Positions 20,445 through 29,179 of a stretch of DNA of 64,000 bases are shown here, piece by piece; the first letter of the stretch is position 1, and every line of letters starts with the position of its first letter. Source of the stretch: Xenorhabdus cabanillasii (GTDB lineage: Bacteria > Pseudomonadota > Gammaproteobacteria > Enterobacterales > Enterobacteriaceae); NCBI RefSeq assembly GCF_003386665.1, contig NZ_QTUB01000001.1, positions 2,666,001 through 2,730,000 of the forward strand, in the 5' to 3' direction. The position numbers were made by a program, and so were the translations under genes. Under the pieces are notes generated by a model. It was not told where the DNA came from, searched no databases, and was given only the letters and a program-made list of their open reading frames with translations.

Positions 20445-20464
20445 CATGTTCTATACCCAATTTC

Positions 20465-20525
20465 TATACCCAATGGATTTCAAGATGCAGCCAACAAACA
20501 GGTAGCTTGAAAGACGAAGGGTATA
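20465..20525. repeat. 61-bp palindromic interspersed repeat
   Basis: The outer arms are TATACCC and GGGTATA; inner arms are TTCAAG and CTTGAA around a GC-poor centre. A partial duplication of the left end (TCTATACCCAAT) lies just before it. It sits in the gap between the convergent yfaZ and tyrP genes, where its fold could end both transcripts. A decayed copy lies at 2919-2981, and a possible half copy near 62769-62795. Confidence 0.7.
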
Positions 20526-20570
20526 AATTAGGGTTATCCGATCCGCATCATTAAAGATGCGGATAATTAT

Positions 20571-21776
20571 TTACCCTACTTCTGGCAGCATACCTGTGAC
20601 AATTCCAATCTGAATGGCAATTACAGCCAGGCCACAAAGGAAAACCAATATCAATGCGGGGTTGCCACCTTTAACACGATATCCACCCTGATTTTCTTCA
20701 CGGCTGCGCCAAACCAGCAGGCAGGGAAGTAACAGAGCCAGAATAGACAGAGCAACAGCAGCGAATGTCAGCGCCATAACAAAGTTAGGGTAAAACAGGG
20801 CGCAAAGCATGGGGGGAGTAAAAGTCATCAAACCAGTTTGCAAACGTCCTTTGGCGTGGTTACGGCGTTTTAGCAGGTCAGCAAGATAATCAAACAGACC
20901 GAGTGAAACCCCAAGGAATGATGTCGCCAGTGCAAGGTCAGCAAACAGGTGGACAGCAAGTTCTACTTTTGGTGAAGCAACAACTTCTCTGACTGCTTGC
21001 AGTAAACCGTTCAAACCAGATTGCTGTGCAAGAATACCGACAAAGGTGCTGGAAGAAATAGCTCCAAGAGTAACCAGTTGCCACAGGATGTAAGCGCCCA
21101 ACGGAATAGCACTACCGATAATAAATATCTTCCGTAGCTTATTTGTATCTCCTTTCATATAGGAAACAATACTTGGCACACTGCCGTGAAACCCGAACGA
21201 AGTAAAAATCACCGGAATAGCAGATAGTACAAGCCCTTTTTCCATTGGCATAGATATCAAGTTGATTTTATCAACATGAGGCATCATCACACCGAGTACG
21301 ACTACCAGAAAAACGATTTTGGCGGTAAACAGCAGGCGATTAATTACATCAACGGATTGCGTGCTGATACAGACTACACCTCCGGCAACTATCGTAAACA
21401 CAATGATCCCGGTAGAGACAGTAATTGTTTTATCCATCCAGGCGGAAAGACTGACAGCCAGTAATTCACCTGCACCACTGATATAGGCTGTTGTCAGGGC
21501 ATACATCAGAAATAGCATACTGAAACCCGTTAACACTTGTCCGCCGATCCCCAGATAGCGTTTGGCAATGGTGCCCAAGCCTGTATTGGCTTGATTATAT
21601 TGATAAACTTCTACCAGCAGAAGTGCAGTGTAACTCATCAATGCCCATAAAATGATTAACATGGCTAGTATTGTTCCAAAACCTACACCTGCCGCAGCCA
21701 ATGGCATTGCCAGCATCCCGGCTCCAATCGTCGTCCCGGCGACGATAAAAATACTGCCAATAGTGCGATTCTTCAC
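20571..21776 (-). CDS. tyrP: Tyrosine-specific transporter (aromatic amino acid:H+ symporter)
   Basis: 401 residues with eleven predicted hydrophobic segments and the signature of the HAAAP family: [14 protein letters not shown] near the N-terminus, [12 protein letters not shown] in the middle, and [12 protein letters not shown] near residue 300. The length and sequence fit TyrP better than Mtr or TnaB. It imports tyrosine with protons across the inner membrane. Two TyrR-box-like sites upstream (21847-21887) support the assignment and predict control by TyrR. Confidence 0.9.
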   Translation of the reverse strand: MKNRTIGSIFIVAGTTIGAGMLAMPLAAAGVGFGTILAMLIILWALMSYTALLLVEVYQYNQANTGLGTIAKRYLGIGGQVLTGFSMLFLMYALTTAYISGAGELLAVSLSAWMDKTITVSTGIIVFTIVAGGVVCISTQSVDVINRLLFTAKIVFLVVVLGVMMPHVDKINLISMPMEKGLVLSAIPVIFTSFGFHGSVPSIVSYMKGDTNKLRKIFIIGSAIPLGAYILWQLVTLGAISSSTFVGILAQQSGLNGLLQAVREVVASPKVELAVHLFADLALATSFLGVSLGLFDYLADLLKRRNHAKGRLQTGLMTFTPPMLCALFYPNFVMALTFAAVALSILALLLPCLLVWRSREENQGGYRVKGGNPALILVFLCGLAVIAIQIGIVTGMLPEVG

Positions 21777-21846
21777 GCGATCCTCGTCTCTGAATATGTT
21801 GGAAAAATAGTTATAAGACAGGCAGGGTAAAGGATTGATTTATGGC

Positions 21847-21887
21847 TGTCAAATTTATAGTACATTTGATGTAAATAAATAATTACA
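21847..21887 (-). promoter_or_regulatory. Two adjacent TyrR boxes upstream of tyrP
   Basis: The TyrR box consensus is TGTAAA-N6-TTTACA. At 21870-21887 the sequence is TGTAAA-N6-ATTACA, one mismatch. At 21847-21864 it is TGTCAA-N6-AGTACA, a weaker match. The centres are 23 bp apart, so the boxes adjoin on nearly the same helix face. This strong-plus-weak pair upstream of the gene is the arrangement known at E. coli tyrP, where TyrR represses with tyrosine and activates with phenylalanine. Confidence 0.7.
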
Positions 21888-21986
21888 CTATATGCCAGTG
21901 GAAAAAAACAATGAAAACGGATAATTTCTTATCGTTATTTGTGGGAGCATGATTTGGGTGAAAGAGGATAGTATTTTGGAGGAAAA

Positions 21987-22130
21987 ATGAATGCAAAGGC
22001 AGTCTTCACCTTAACTTGTATAATCAGGTTGCTACTGCTTTATGTATCTGGTCGATAGCTCAATCTCTGTTACTAAAATAATTAGCTCTGAGATACCCGT
22101 GTTTTTAGCCTTATGTTTACATTTCGTCAG
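21987..22130 (+). pseudogene. Possible remnant of an EamA/DMT-family membrane transporter
   Basis: A good ribosome site (GGAGGAAAA) precedes an ATG that encodes only 23 hydrophobic residues before a stop. Beyond it, other frames contain WSIAQSL and EIPVFLALCLHFVSVR, patterns like the first two helices of EamA-type permeases. About 140 bp remain. The identification is weak, and the rest of the gap between tyrP and the tRNAs shows no gene. Confidence 0.3.
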
Positions 22131-22185
22131 TGTCCGGTTGAAAAATTGAACCTGATAGAGACGTCAGAAAAAACAGAAAAGAAAA

Positions 22186-22211
22186 AACCCGTTATCCTGA
22201 GATAACGGGTT
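22186..22211 (-). terminator. Rho-independent terminator after the tRNA pair
   Basis: An 11-bp perfect stem (AACCCGTTATC with GATAACGGGTT) around a CTGA loop, followed on the minus strand by a run of T residues. It lies ten bases past the tRNA-Thr 3' end and would end the tRNA-Ser/tRNA-Thr transcript. Confidence 0.85.
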
Positions 22212-22220
22212 ATTCTTGTA

Positions 22221-22296
<76 letters not shown>

Positions 22297-22302
22297 GAAA
22301 TT

Positions 22303-22390
<88 letters not shown>

Positions 22391-22602
22391 ATGGCGCGAG
22401 ATTATGCCTATCTCTCTGAGATGTGTCTAGCCCTTAAAAAGAAAAAATTGTGATTTTTTTACTGCTTGCTCAATCTTCGAACGCTAATGGCCTTTTTATC
22501 CGCTAACCTGCTAGTATTATCACAGCTCAATAAATTAGTTAACTTCGAATTGATTTAAAATTAACCACAAATATATCCACATTAAAGGCAGCCATCCAAA
22601 GA

Positions 22603-25302
22603 ATGTATAAACAAGCATCTATTAAACCATCTGTTGTTCCCCGATTTTACGCGCTGTTTATTATTTTGCTTTTTACGTCTCTATTTTTATTCGGGTATAA
22701 CTATTTTGATAGTTGGTTGACGGAGAAAAAATATGCTATCAGTAGTGTAACGGCCAAGATGCGATTGCAGATCCAAGATTATCGCTATCATGCTGGTCGT
22801 ATCTTCGAACAGTCTAATATTCAGCCATCCTCCTCACAGGAGATTGCATCATCATTAGAATTGCGTCCCAATATTTATTGGCTGGAAAATCATAACAAAA
22901 ATATCGATGCAATTATTTTTGGTCGTTACAACGATTCAAGTGTTCAACTGGCTCAGAGGCTATCTAACTATCTTGAAATTCTTTGGGGATCACGTAGTGA
23001 ATATGAATCCATGTATTATCTCAATGGCAAGGATAACAACTTACTATTGGTGACTACACATCCTATTTTAAAACCGGAAATCAGGTTCAAAGAAAGTTAT
23101 CTGACTCTAACTTCTGACATTAAGCGTTCTGAAATGTTGGCACAATCAATAACATTGGATGAAAAGGAAAGTATTTCATCCATTCACGTATTACGTGGTG
23201 AGAATGTTTATTACTATACTTATAAAGCTGTGTTCAATTTACCAGGGCAATTAACTACGGTTATTGCCTTTGATTTACCTATTAATAATCTTTTGTCGGT
23301 TGATATGTTGCCAGCAAATTTTCGGTTGTATCCGAATAACGAATATGATCTTGAGAAGACGGATAAAGTTGATGTCTCGTTAATCGGTTTTTGGCTGGAG
23401 TTTTCTCAACCACTTAAGATTATGCAGTATAAATTGGTATATCAGGTTCCTTTAAAAGCACTTATTGTGGATTTCTTGATCAGAAATATCTGGTTATTGC
23501 TCTCGATATTGCTTTTTTTACTATTTTCATTCAGTGGATTACTTTATATCCGTCGTCGATATATCACTCCTAATGCATCAATGGATCAAGAGCTAAAAAT
23601 CAAAGATTCTCTGAGGAATGATATTATTTCTAATATTTCTACCGGATTATTGGTTTATGACTTTATGTCAAATCGGTTGATCAGTAGTAATAAGATTGCA
23701 GAGAAACTGATGCCTTATCTTGATTTGAGTAAAGTTAAGATCATGGCAGAACAACATAATGGCGTTATTCAGACATCCATTGAGGATGAAGTTTATGAAG
23801 TAAAAATGTATAGCAGTAGTTTATTACCAGAGACTTATCTATTCTTATTGCAGGATAGAGATCAAGAAGTGATGGTTAGTAAGCGATTACAACTTGCTCA
23901 ACGAGAATATGATAAAAATGTGTATGCCAGACGTTCAATGTTACAGAATATTAATTCTGAAATAAAAAAGCCGATTCAGGAGTTGAGTGATATAGCTATC
24001 CAATTGAAAAATATATCACAAGATGAAAATAAGTATGGCTTGCTGGATAAATTACTGCGTAAATCAGAATTCATTACAGAGTGGGTTGAAAATATTTCTT
24101 TACTCAGCGAGTTAGAGTCTGGTGATTGGCAACCAGCTAATGAAGTATTTTCTTTATCTTCACAATTGGAGAATTTATTGAAATTATCTCTGCCAACACT
24201 AAATTCTAAAGGATTGAGGATTTATTATCATTTTAATATTTCTTATGAGTCGGTATTTTCTGGCGACAGAATAGCATTAAATAAAATCGTTTTGCTGTTA
24301 TTAAATTATGCTATCACAACAACCAGTTATGGTAAAATATCCCTCAGTGTCAATAGCTCTGATAAACATGACAATTATATACAGATTGATTTGATTGACA
24401 GTGGTTCAGGTCTTAGTAATAAAGATCTTGCCAGCTTAAATTATCCTTTCTTGAATAAATTAGCAGAAGACAAATATTATACAAATTCTGGATTGGTTTT
24501 TTATTTATGTAACCAATTGTGCAAAAAAATGGAGGGGAGTTTTGAAATTAAAAGTAAGCAGGGATTGGGAGCCCATTATATTGTTAGTTTACCTCTTCCT
24601 CAATACGGTGAACATGTTGAACCCCCTCAGCTATTGGAAGGTGTTATAGCACTAATCGATATCAGTAATCCCGAAATTAAAAAAATAATCCGTAATCATC
24701 TTGATAATTATGGAGCAATATATTTTGACAATAGTACGGAGAGTGTTACGGAAGAATACGATATCATTCTTACTGATAAACAGTACAAAGTAGAAAAGCC
24801 AACTATATTATTAGTAGGTAATTTGATAGGGTTTAAGAAGATGAGACCTAGTTTGGTTCAGTGTAATTACAACTTTGCTGGTGCTGTTATCAATGCGATA
24901 TCGTTACTGATTGAAGAAGATTTCAGTTTAGTTGAATCCGAAGAGGTTTACGGGAGTCCGAAACAAGAATGTGATCTTGTTGAGAATGTCGATAGTAATA
25001 TTTGTAATACCCTCAAAAGTTATCAAACACAGTTAGTAGACAGTAATTATAAGAAATTATTTGTAGAGACAGTACCGATGGATATTACTAAACTGTATAC
25101 TGATATGGAACAATATGATTTGATATCACTTTCGCAAACGGTACACCGCCTTAAGGGTGCGTTTGCTATGTTAGACTTTAAATTGCTCAAATCATCATGT
25201 GAGGCGTTGGAACAACACATAGCAGACAATAATGAAGTAGAAATCAAAAGTAGCATCAGCCGTATTGATTCCTTTGTCACAAAGCTGTTGCAGCCAAGGT
25301 AA
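22603..25302 (+). CDS. rcsD: RcsD phosphotransfer protein of the Rcs phosphorelay
   Basis: 899 residues. There are two membrane helices (around residues 16-35 and 295-315) flanking a periplasmic domain, then a histidine-kinase-like region without a usable phosphoacceptor His, and a C-terminal HPt domain with the transfer His in VHRLKGAF near residue 848. RcsD passes phosphate from RcsC to RcsB and is held off by IgaA. It begins 210 bp after the tRNA-Ser and lies nine bases before rcsB. Confidence 0.95.
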   Translation: MYKQASIKPSVVPRFYALFIILLFTSLFLFGYNYFDSWLTEKKYAISSVTAKMRLQIQDYRYHAGRIFEQSNIQPSSSQEIASSLELRPNIYWLENHNKNIDAIIFGRYNDSSVQLAQRLSNYLEILWGSRSEYESMYYLNGKDNNLLLVTTHPILKPEIRFKESYLTLTSDIKRSEMLAQSITLDEKESISSIHVLRGENVYYYTYKAVFNLPGQLTTVIAFDLPINNLLSVDMLPANFRLYPNNEYDLEKTDKVDVSLIGFWLEFSQPLKIMQYKLVYQVPLKALIVDFLIRNIWLLLSILLFLLFSFSGLLYIRRRYITPNASMDQELKIKDSLRNDIISNISTGLLVYDFMSNRLISSNKIAEKLMPYLDLSKVKIMAEQHNGVIQTSIEDEVYEVKMYSSSLLPETYLFLLQDRDQEVMVSKRLQLAQREYDKNVYARRSMLQNINSEIKKPIQELSDIAIQLKNISQDENKYGLLDKLLRKSEFITEWVENISLLSELESGDWQPANEVFSLSSQLENLLKLSLPTLNSKGLRIYYHFNISYESVFSGDRIALNKIVLLLLNYAITTTSYGKISLSVNSSDKHDNYIQIDLIDSGSGLSNKDLASLNYPFLNKLAEDKYYTNSGLVFYLCNQLCKKMEGSFEIKSKQGLGAHYIVSLPLPQYGEHVEPPQLLEGVIALIDISNPEIKKIIRNHLDNYGAIYFDNSTESVTEEYDIILTDKQYKVEKPTILLVGNLIGFKKMRPSLVQCNYNFAGAVINAISLLIEEDFSLVESEEVYGSPKQECDLVENVDSNICNTLKSYQTQLVDSNYKKLFVETVPMDITKLYTDMEQYDLISLSQTVHRLKGAFAMLDFKLLKSSCEALEQHIADNNEVEIKSSISRIDSFVTKLLQPR

Positions 25303-25310
25303 CCAATAAT

Positions 25311-25961
25311 ATGAATAACCTTAATGTTATTATTGCTGATGACCATCCCATTGTTTTATTTGGCATCCGCAAGTCACTTGAACAAATTGAGTGGATTAAT
25401 GTTGTCGGTGAGTTTGAAAATTCGACTACACTGATTAATAGTTTGCCACATATAGAAGCAGATGTTCTCATAACGGATTTGTCAATGCCTGGTGACAAAT
25501 ATGGTGATGGTATCACCCTGATAAAATATATTAAACGCCATTATCCGACACTGGCTATCATCGTTCTTACGATGAACAATAATCCAGCTATTTTAAGTGC
25601 AGTACTTGAACTTGATATTGAGGGGATTGTGTTAAAGCAGGGAGCACCAACAGATTTACCTAAGGCACTTACTGCACTGCAAAAAGGGAAGAAATTTACA
25701 CCTGAAAGTGTTTCTAAATTGTTGGAGAAAGTTAATGCTAACGGTTATGGAGATAAACGTTTATCTCCGAAAGAGAGTGAAGTATTGCGTTTATTTGCTG
25801 AAGGTCTTCTCGTTACAGATATTGCTAAGAAGCTTAATCGCAGTATAAAAACCATTAGTAGCCAGAAAAAATCAGCGATGATCAAACTGGGAGTTGATAA
25901 CGATATTGCATTACTTAATTATTTATCTTCAGTCACTATTGATAATGATGTGATTAAATAA
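25311..25961 (+). CDS. rcsB: RcsB response regulator
   Basis: 216 residues. The receiver domain has the acidic pair ADDHP, the phosphoacceptor Asp56 in LITDLSMPG, and the conserved Lys in VLKQGAP. A LuxR-type helix-turn-helix follows (LSPKESEVLRLFAEG, IAKKLNRSIKTISSQKKSAM). It controls capsule, motility and envelope genes. It is cotranscribed with rcsD and faces rcsC, with a shared terminator between. Confidence 0.97.
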   Translation: MNNLNVIIADDHPIVLFGIRKSLEQIEWINVVGEFENSTTLINSLPHIEADVLITDLSMPGDKYGDGITLIKYIKRHYPTLAIIVLTMNNNPAILSAVLELDIEGIVLKQGAPTDLPKALTALQKGKKFTPESVSKLLEKVNANGYGDKRLSPKESEVLRLFAEGLLVTDIAKKLNRSIKTISSQKKSAMIKLGVDNDIALLNYLSSVTIDNDVIK

Positions 25962-25984
25962 CCAATAGTTATTTTTTCTGAGTG

Positions 25985-26014
25985 TAAGATCGGTGATTAA
26001 AATTACCGATCTTA
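25985..26014. terminator. Bidirectional terminator between rcsB and rcsC
   Basis: A perfect 10-bp stem, TAAGATCGGT with ACCGATCTTA, with a ten-base loop, sits in the 90-bp space between the convergent rcsB and rcsC stops. AT-rich flanks on both sides give U-rich tails in either direction, though not a clean T run. Confidence 0.65.
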
Positions 26015-26051
26015 TATTATAAAATAAGCAACCATCATCTAATCCAATTGA

Positions 26052-28940
26052 TTATGCTTTTAGAGATTCTTTTCTTTGTTGATGAACTACAGCCTGATAT
26101 CTTTCAGGTAAATATTTTATTAATGTATCTTTCAGTTTTGTTAGTGATACAGGTTTCAATAGACAATAATCCATGCCGACATCGGCACAACGTTGTCTTT
26201 CTTCTGCCATTGCATTAGCTGTGACACCAATAATCGGTTTATTATACCCTTTATTTCTTAAGTATTTTGTGAATTCATACCCATCCATATTTGGCATATT
26301 AACATCTGTCAGAATAATATCAGTTGTATTATTTTCCAGATGTTCAATAGCATCAATACCATCGTTGGCCATTTCTGTCTTGAATCCTAGCGAATTTAAT
26401 TGTTCGACCAATAAATGACGATTGATGGGATGATCATCAACAACTAAGATTTTAATTGAATTTAATCTATCATCTGTTTTGATAGAGTTTGTTGAAACAG
26501 GGGATTGGAGAGTATGATCATTATTGGATAACAAATCATCAATGAAATAAATAAAATCACTGATTTGATAAGTGTTATGTAACCAGTAATTACTTTGAGT
26601 TTTTTCTGGTGAGCCAATATGGTTTTCTGATATTTCAATAAAATAACGAACGGCAATATCCAGTTCAATAGGCTGGTCACTGATTAAAAATTCAGTACCG
26701 TCGATTTGACTTTCATTATACGAAGTAATTTGAAAATGTGCTCTTGTCAAAAGATTATATAGATATTCTTCTAAATAATCATTACGAACAGCCAATATAA
26801 TTTTCTGTTGAGTATGGTTTGGAGAAAATGTGTTAGCATGATATTTTTCCTTATCATATTTTGCATTATATAGAGGAAGCCGGATAGAAAAAATGCTACC
26901 AATATATTGTTGTGATATAAATTCAATATCACCATCCATCAGATTGATTAGTTTTTCACAAATCGCTAAGCCCAACCCTGTACCTTGTGATGCATTCTCT
27001 TTATTGGCACTGGTCTGAAAAAATGGTTCAAAAAGTTGCTCTTGTAATTTATGCTCGATTCCTAATCCTGTATCTTTAATACTGATATACAGGTAGCCAT
27101 GTCTCACTGTAATGGATATGACAATACAGCCAGTCTCTGTAAATTTAATGGCATTATTTAGTAGATTAGAAATAATTTGTTGTAATCTTACCGGATCGTT
27201 ATTTATATAGTCAGGAACATCTGGGTTGATGTAACAGTAGAATCCCAGATTTTTTTTTGTTATAAGAGGAAGATAGTTTGAGATTACATGCGATATGACT
27301 TCTTTACAGCTAAATTCTTTAACATCAATTTTAAGTTGGTTAGATTCTATTTTGGAAAAATCGAGAATATCGCTAATGATTTTCAACAATAGTGATGATG
27401 AGTTATTCATTGTTGATAATAACCGCGCAGCCTCTGATGCTAATGGATAAGATTGCAATAATTCCAGATTTCCAATGATGCCATATAGTGGTGTTCTCAA
27501 TTCATGGCTGACGGTTGCCAGAAACATTGATTTCGCCTGATTAGCTTGTTCTGCGGCTGAAGCCATCTCTTGTAATGATTTCTCCATTTTAGCTCGGGTA
27601 CTGATATCAACCAGAACACAGATTGCTACTTCCTCATTGCGATAACGTGAATGTACGAAGCTAATTTGTAGATGATTATTATTACTAGTAACAATATCAA
27701 TATAGCTGCTGGTTTTATCACAAATGATATCAATGATACGTTTTTGATCTTCCAGCGTCAGCATTCGAGTATAGTTATGTGCAAGTTCATTACTCAGTAT
27801 ATTAGCACCATCACTGATCCGTAAAATACTAATGCCGACAGGAGCAGAGGCAACGATTTTATGATTGAATTGTTCGTGTTCTTCAAGGCGAAGAGCATTA
27901 TTTTCAGCAGGGGAAAACATTTTACGTTCGAACAGCCAAACGAAAGAAATGATCAGAATTGCAGAAATAATATTTAAGATGAGACTGTTAATGATTTTTA
28001 TCTTGAAACCATCAAAAATATTTTTTACAGGCAAGGCATATATGACACTGAATGATGATGGAGCCAAACGCCGCTTTAACACTAAGTGGCTATAATCTTC
28101 ATTATAGCCAAAGTAAGGGATCTGTATATTATGATCTACGGGATAAGCTTTACTATCCTTTCTTAAAGGATAATGTAACACAGGCTTATTGTGCTGATTA
28201 AGTAACGTTAGCGTTGCATCTGTATCAGGTCTTTGTAAAAAGGTTTCCAGCCTGATAGGTTGTTCGACACCTATCATTGCGACCATTTTTCCATTGCTAT
28301 AAATAGGGGAAAGAATATAAAAGCTACCATTGTCTGGAGTTGTACCCACCGAAAGCCAATAGACATTCTGTTCTTTTCCCTGTTGCTGCGCGAATACTAA
28401 CTGGCGGTAATTTTCATAGACCATCTTTTTCAGCGTATCAGGCTCTGTTATTGCCCCACGAATTGGAAAATTCACCATACACATGCTTTGAACGTCTGCC
28501 AAAAAAATTTGATTTACTCCCTGTGGCATCACAACATTATCTTTCCAGAAAAAGATCAGATTATTTAAGGCATGTAAATAATTATAAGGTTCTTTACGTA
28601 ATAGTTCACAATTTGAGTTCATATTCAGAGGAGTATACAAAAATTGTGAGTTATTATATGGTGGGTTAATAGTCAGAGTTTTTTTATTCTCTTGTGATAA
28701 ATATTTCTCTGTCATATATTGAAGGTCGTGTAAGGTATTAGTAGTTTCTCGCACATAAGAGAACATTATATCGTAGTCAGAATTATATTCTTGACGGATG
28801 TCTGATGTCGCTTTATTAAAAAGATTTGTCAGATAAAAAATGGTTAATAAGGCACCTAATGCCCATAACATAAAACCAAGCACCCGAAAAAGGTAGCGGG
28901 ATATCTTTAGTGATGTTCGGAATGAAGATAGATATCTCAA
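26052..28940 (-). CDS. rcsC: RcsC hybrid sensor kinase
   Basis: 962 residues, close to the 949 of E. coli. A short N-terminal tail and first helix, a periplasmic domain of about 270 residues and a second helix near 320 are followed by a PAS-like region. The kinase core has SHELRTPLYG (His near 477), NLLNNAIKFT, DTGLGIE and GTGLGLAI. The C-terminal receiver has VVDDHP and the Asp in LTDVNMPNMDG near 877. It autophosphorylates and passes phosphate through its receiver to RcsD. It lies on the opposite strand to rcsDB, as in E. coli. Confidence 0.96.
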   Translation of the reverse strand: MRYLSSFRTSLKISRYLFRVLGFMLWALGALLTIFYLTNLFNKATSDIRQEYNSDYDIMFSYVRETTNTLHDLQYMTEKYLSQENKKTLTINPPYNNSQFLYTPLNMNSNCELLRKEPYNYLHALNNLIFFWKDNVVMPQGVNQIFLADVQSMCMVNFPIRGAITEPDTLKKMVYENYRQLVFAQQQGKEQNVYWLSVGTTPDNGSFYILSPIYSNGKMVAMIGVEQPIRLETFLQRPDTDATLTLLNQHNKPVLHYPLRKDSKAYPVDHNIQIPYFGYNEDYSHLVLKRRLAPSSFSVIYALPVKNIFDGFKIKIINSLILNIISAILIISFVWLFERKMFSPAENNALRLEEHEQFNHKIVASAPVGISILRISDGANILSNELAHNYTRMLTLEDQKRIIDIICDKTSSYIDIVTSNNNHLQISFVHSRYRNEEVAICVLVDISTRAKMEKSLQEMASAAEQANQAKSMFLATVSHELRTPLYGIIGNLELLQSYPLASEAARLLSTMNNSSSLLLKIISDILDFSKIESNQLKIDVKEFSCKEVISHVISNYLPLITKKNLGFYCYINPDVPDYINNDPVRLQQIISNLLNNAIKFTETGCIVISITVRHGYLYISIKDTGLGIEHKLQEQLFEPFFQTSANKENASQGTGLGLAICEKLINLMDGDIEFISQQYIGSIFSIRLPLYNAKYDKEKYHANTFSPNHTQQKIILAVRNDYLEEYLYNLLTRAHFQITSYNESQIDGTEFLISDQPIELDIAVRYFIEISENHIGSPEKTQSNYWLHNTYQISDFIYFIDDLLSNNDHTLQSPVSTNSIKTDDRLNSIKILVVDDHPINRHLLVEQLNSLGFKTEMANDGIDAIEHLENNTTDIILTDVNMPNMDGYEFTKYLRNKGYNKPIIGVTANAMAEERQRCADVGMDYCLLKPVSLTKLKDTLIKYLPERYQAVVHQQRKESLKA

Positions 28941-29055
28941 GAGGTCGCCTGATAAAAAATGTGATTAATAATAACTATTAACAGCATATACTAGTGTAGC
29001 AGGGAATACAAAGCAGCATTTTGTACCTGGTAATTCTTTGAAAAAAATGGCACAA

Positions 29056-29083
29056 AAAAGCAGGCATTAAAATGCCTGCTTTT
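29056..29083 (-). terminator. Rho-independent terminator of gyrA
   Basis: A 12-bp stem, AAAAGCAGGCAT with ATGCCTGCTTTT, with a TAAA loop and a T run on the minus strand, about 100 bp past the gyrA stop. It separates gyrA from rcsC, which runs the same way. Confidence 0.9.
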
Positions 29084-29179
29084 TAATACATTGTGGGTTT
29101 TTCAGATTTGCAGCTTTATTGGCTGCAATCCGAAATTCATTAAGTATAATTTTATGGATGAATCAGGAAAAGGCAGATA

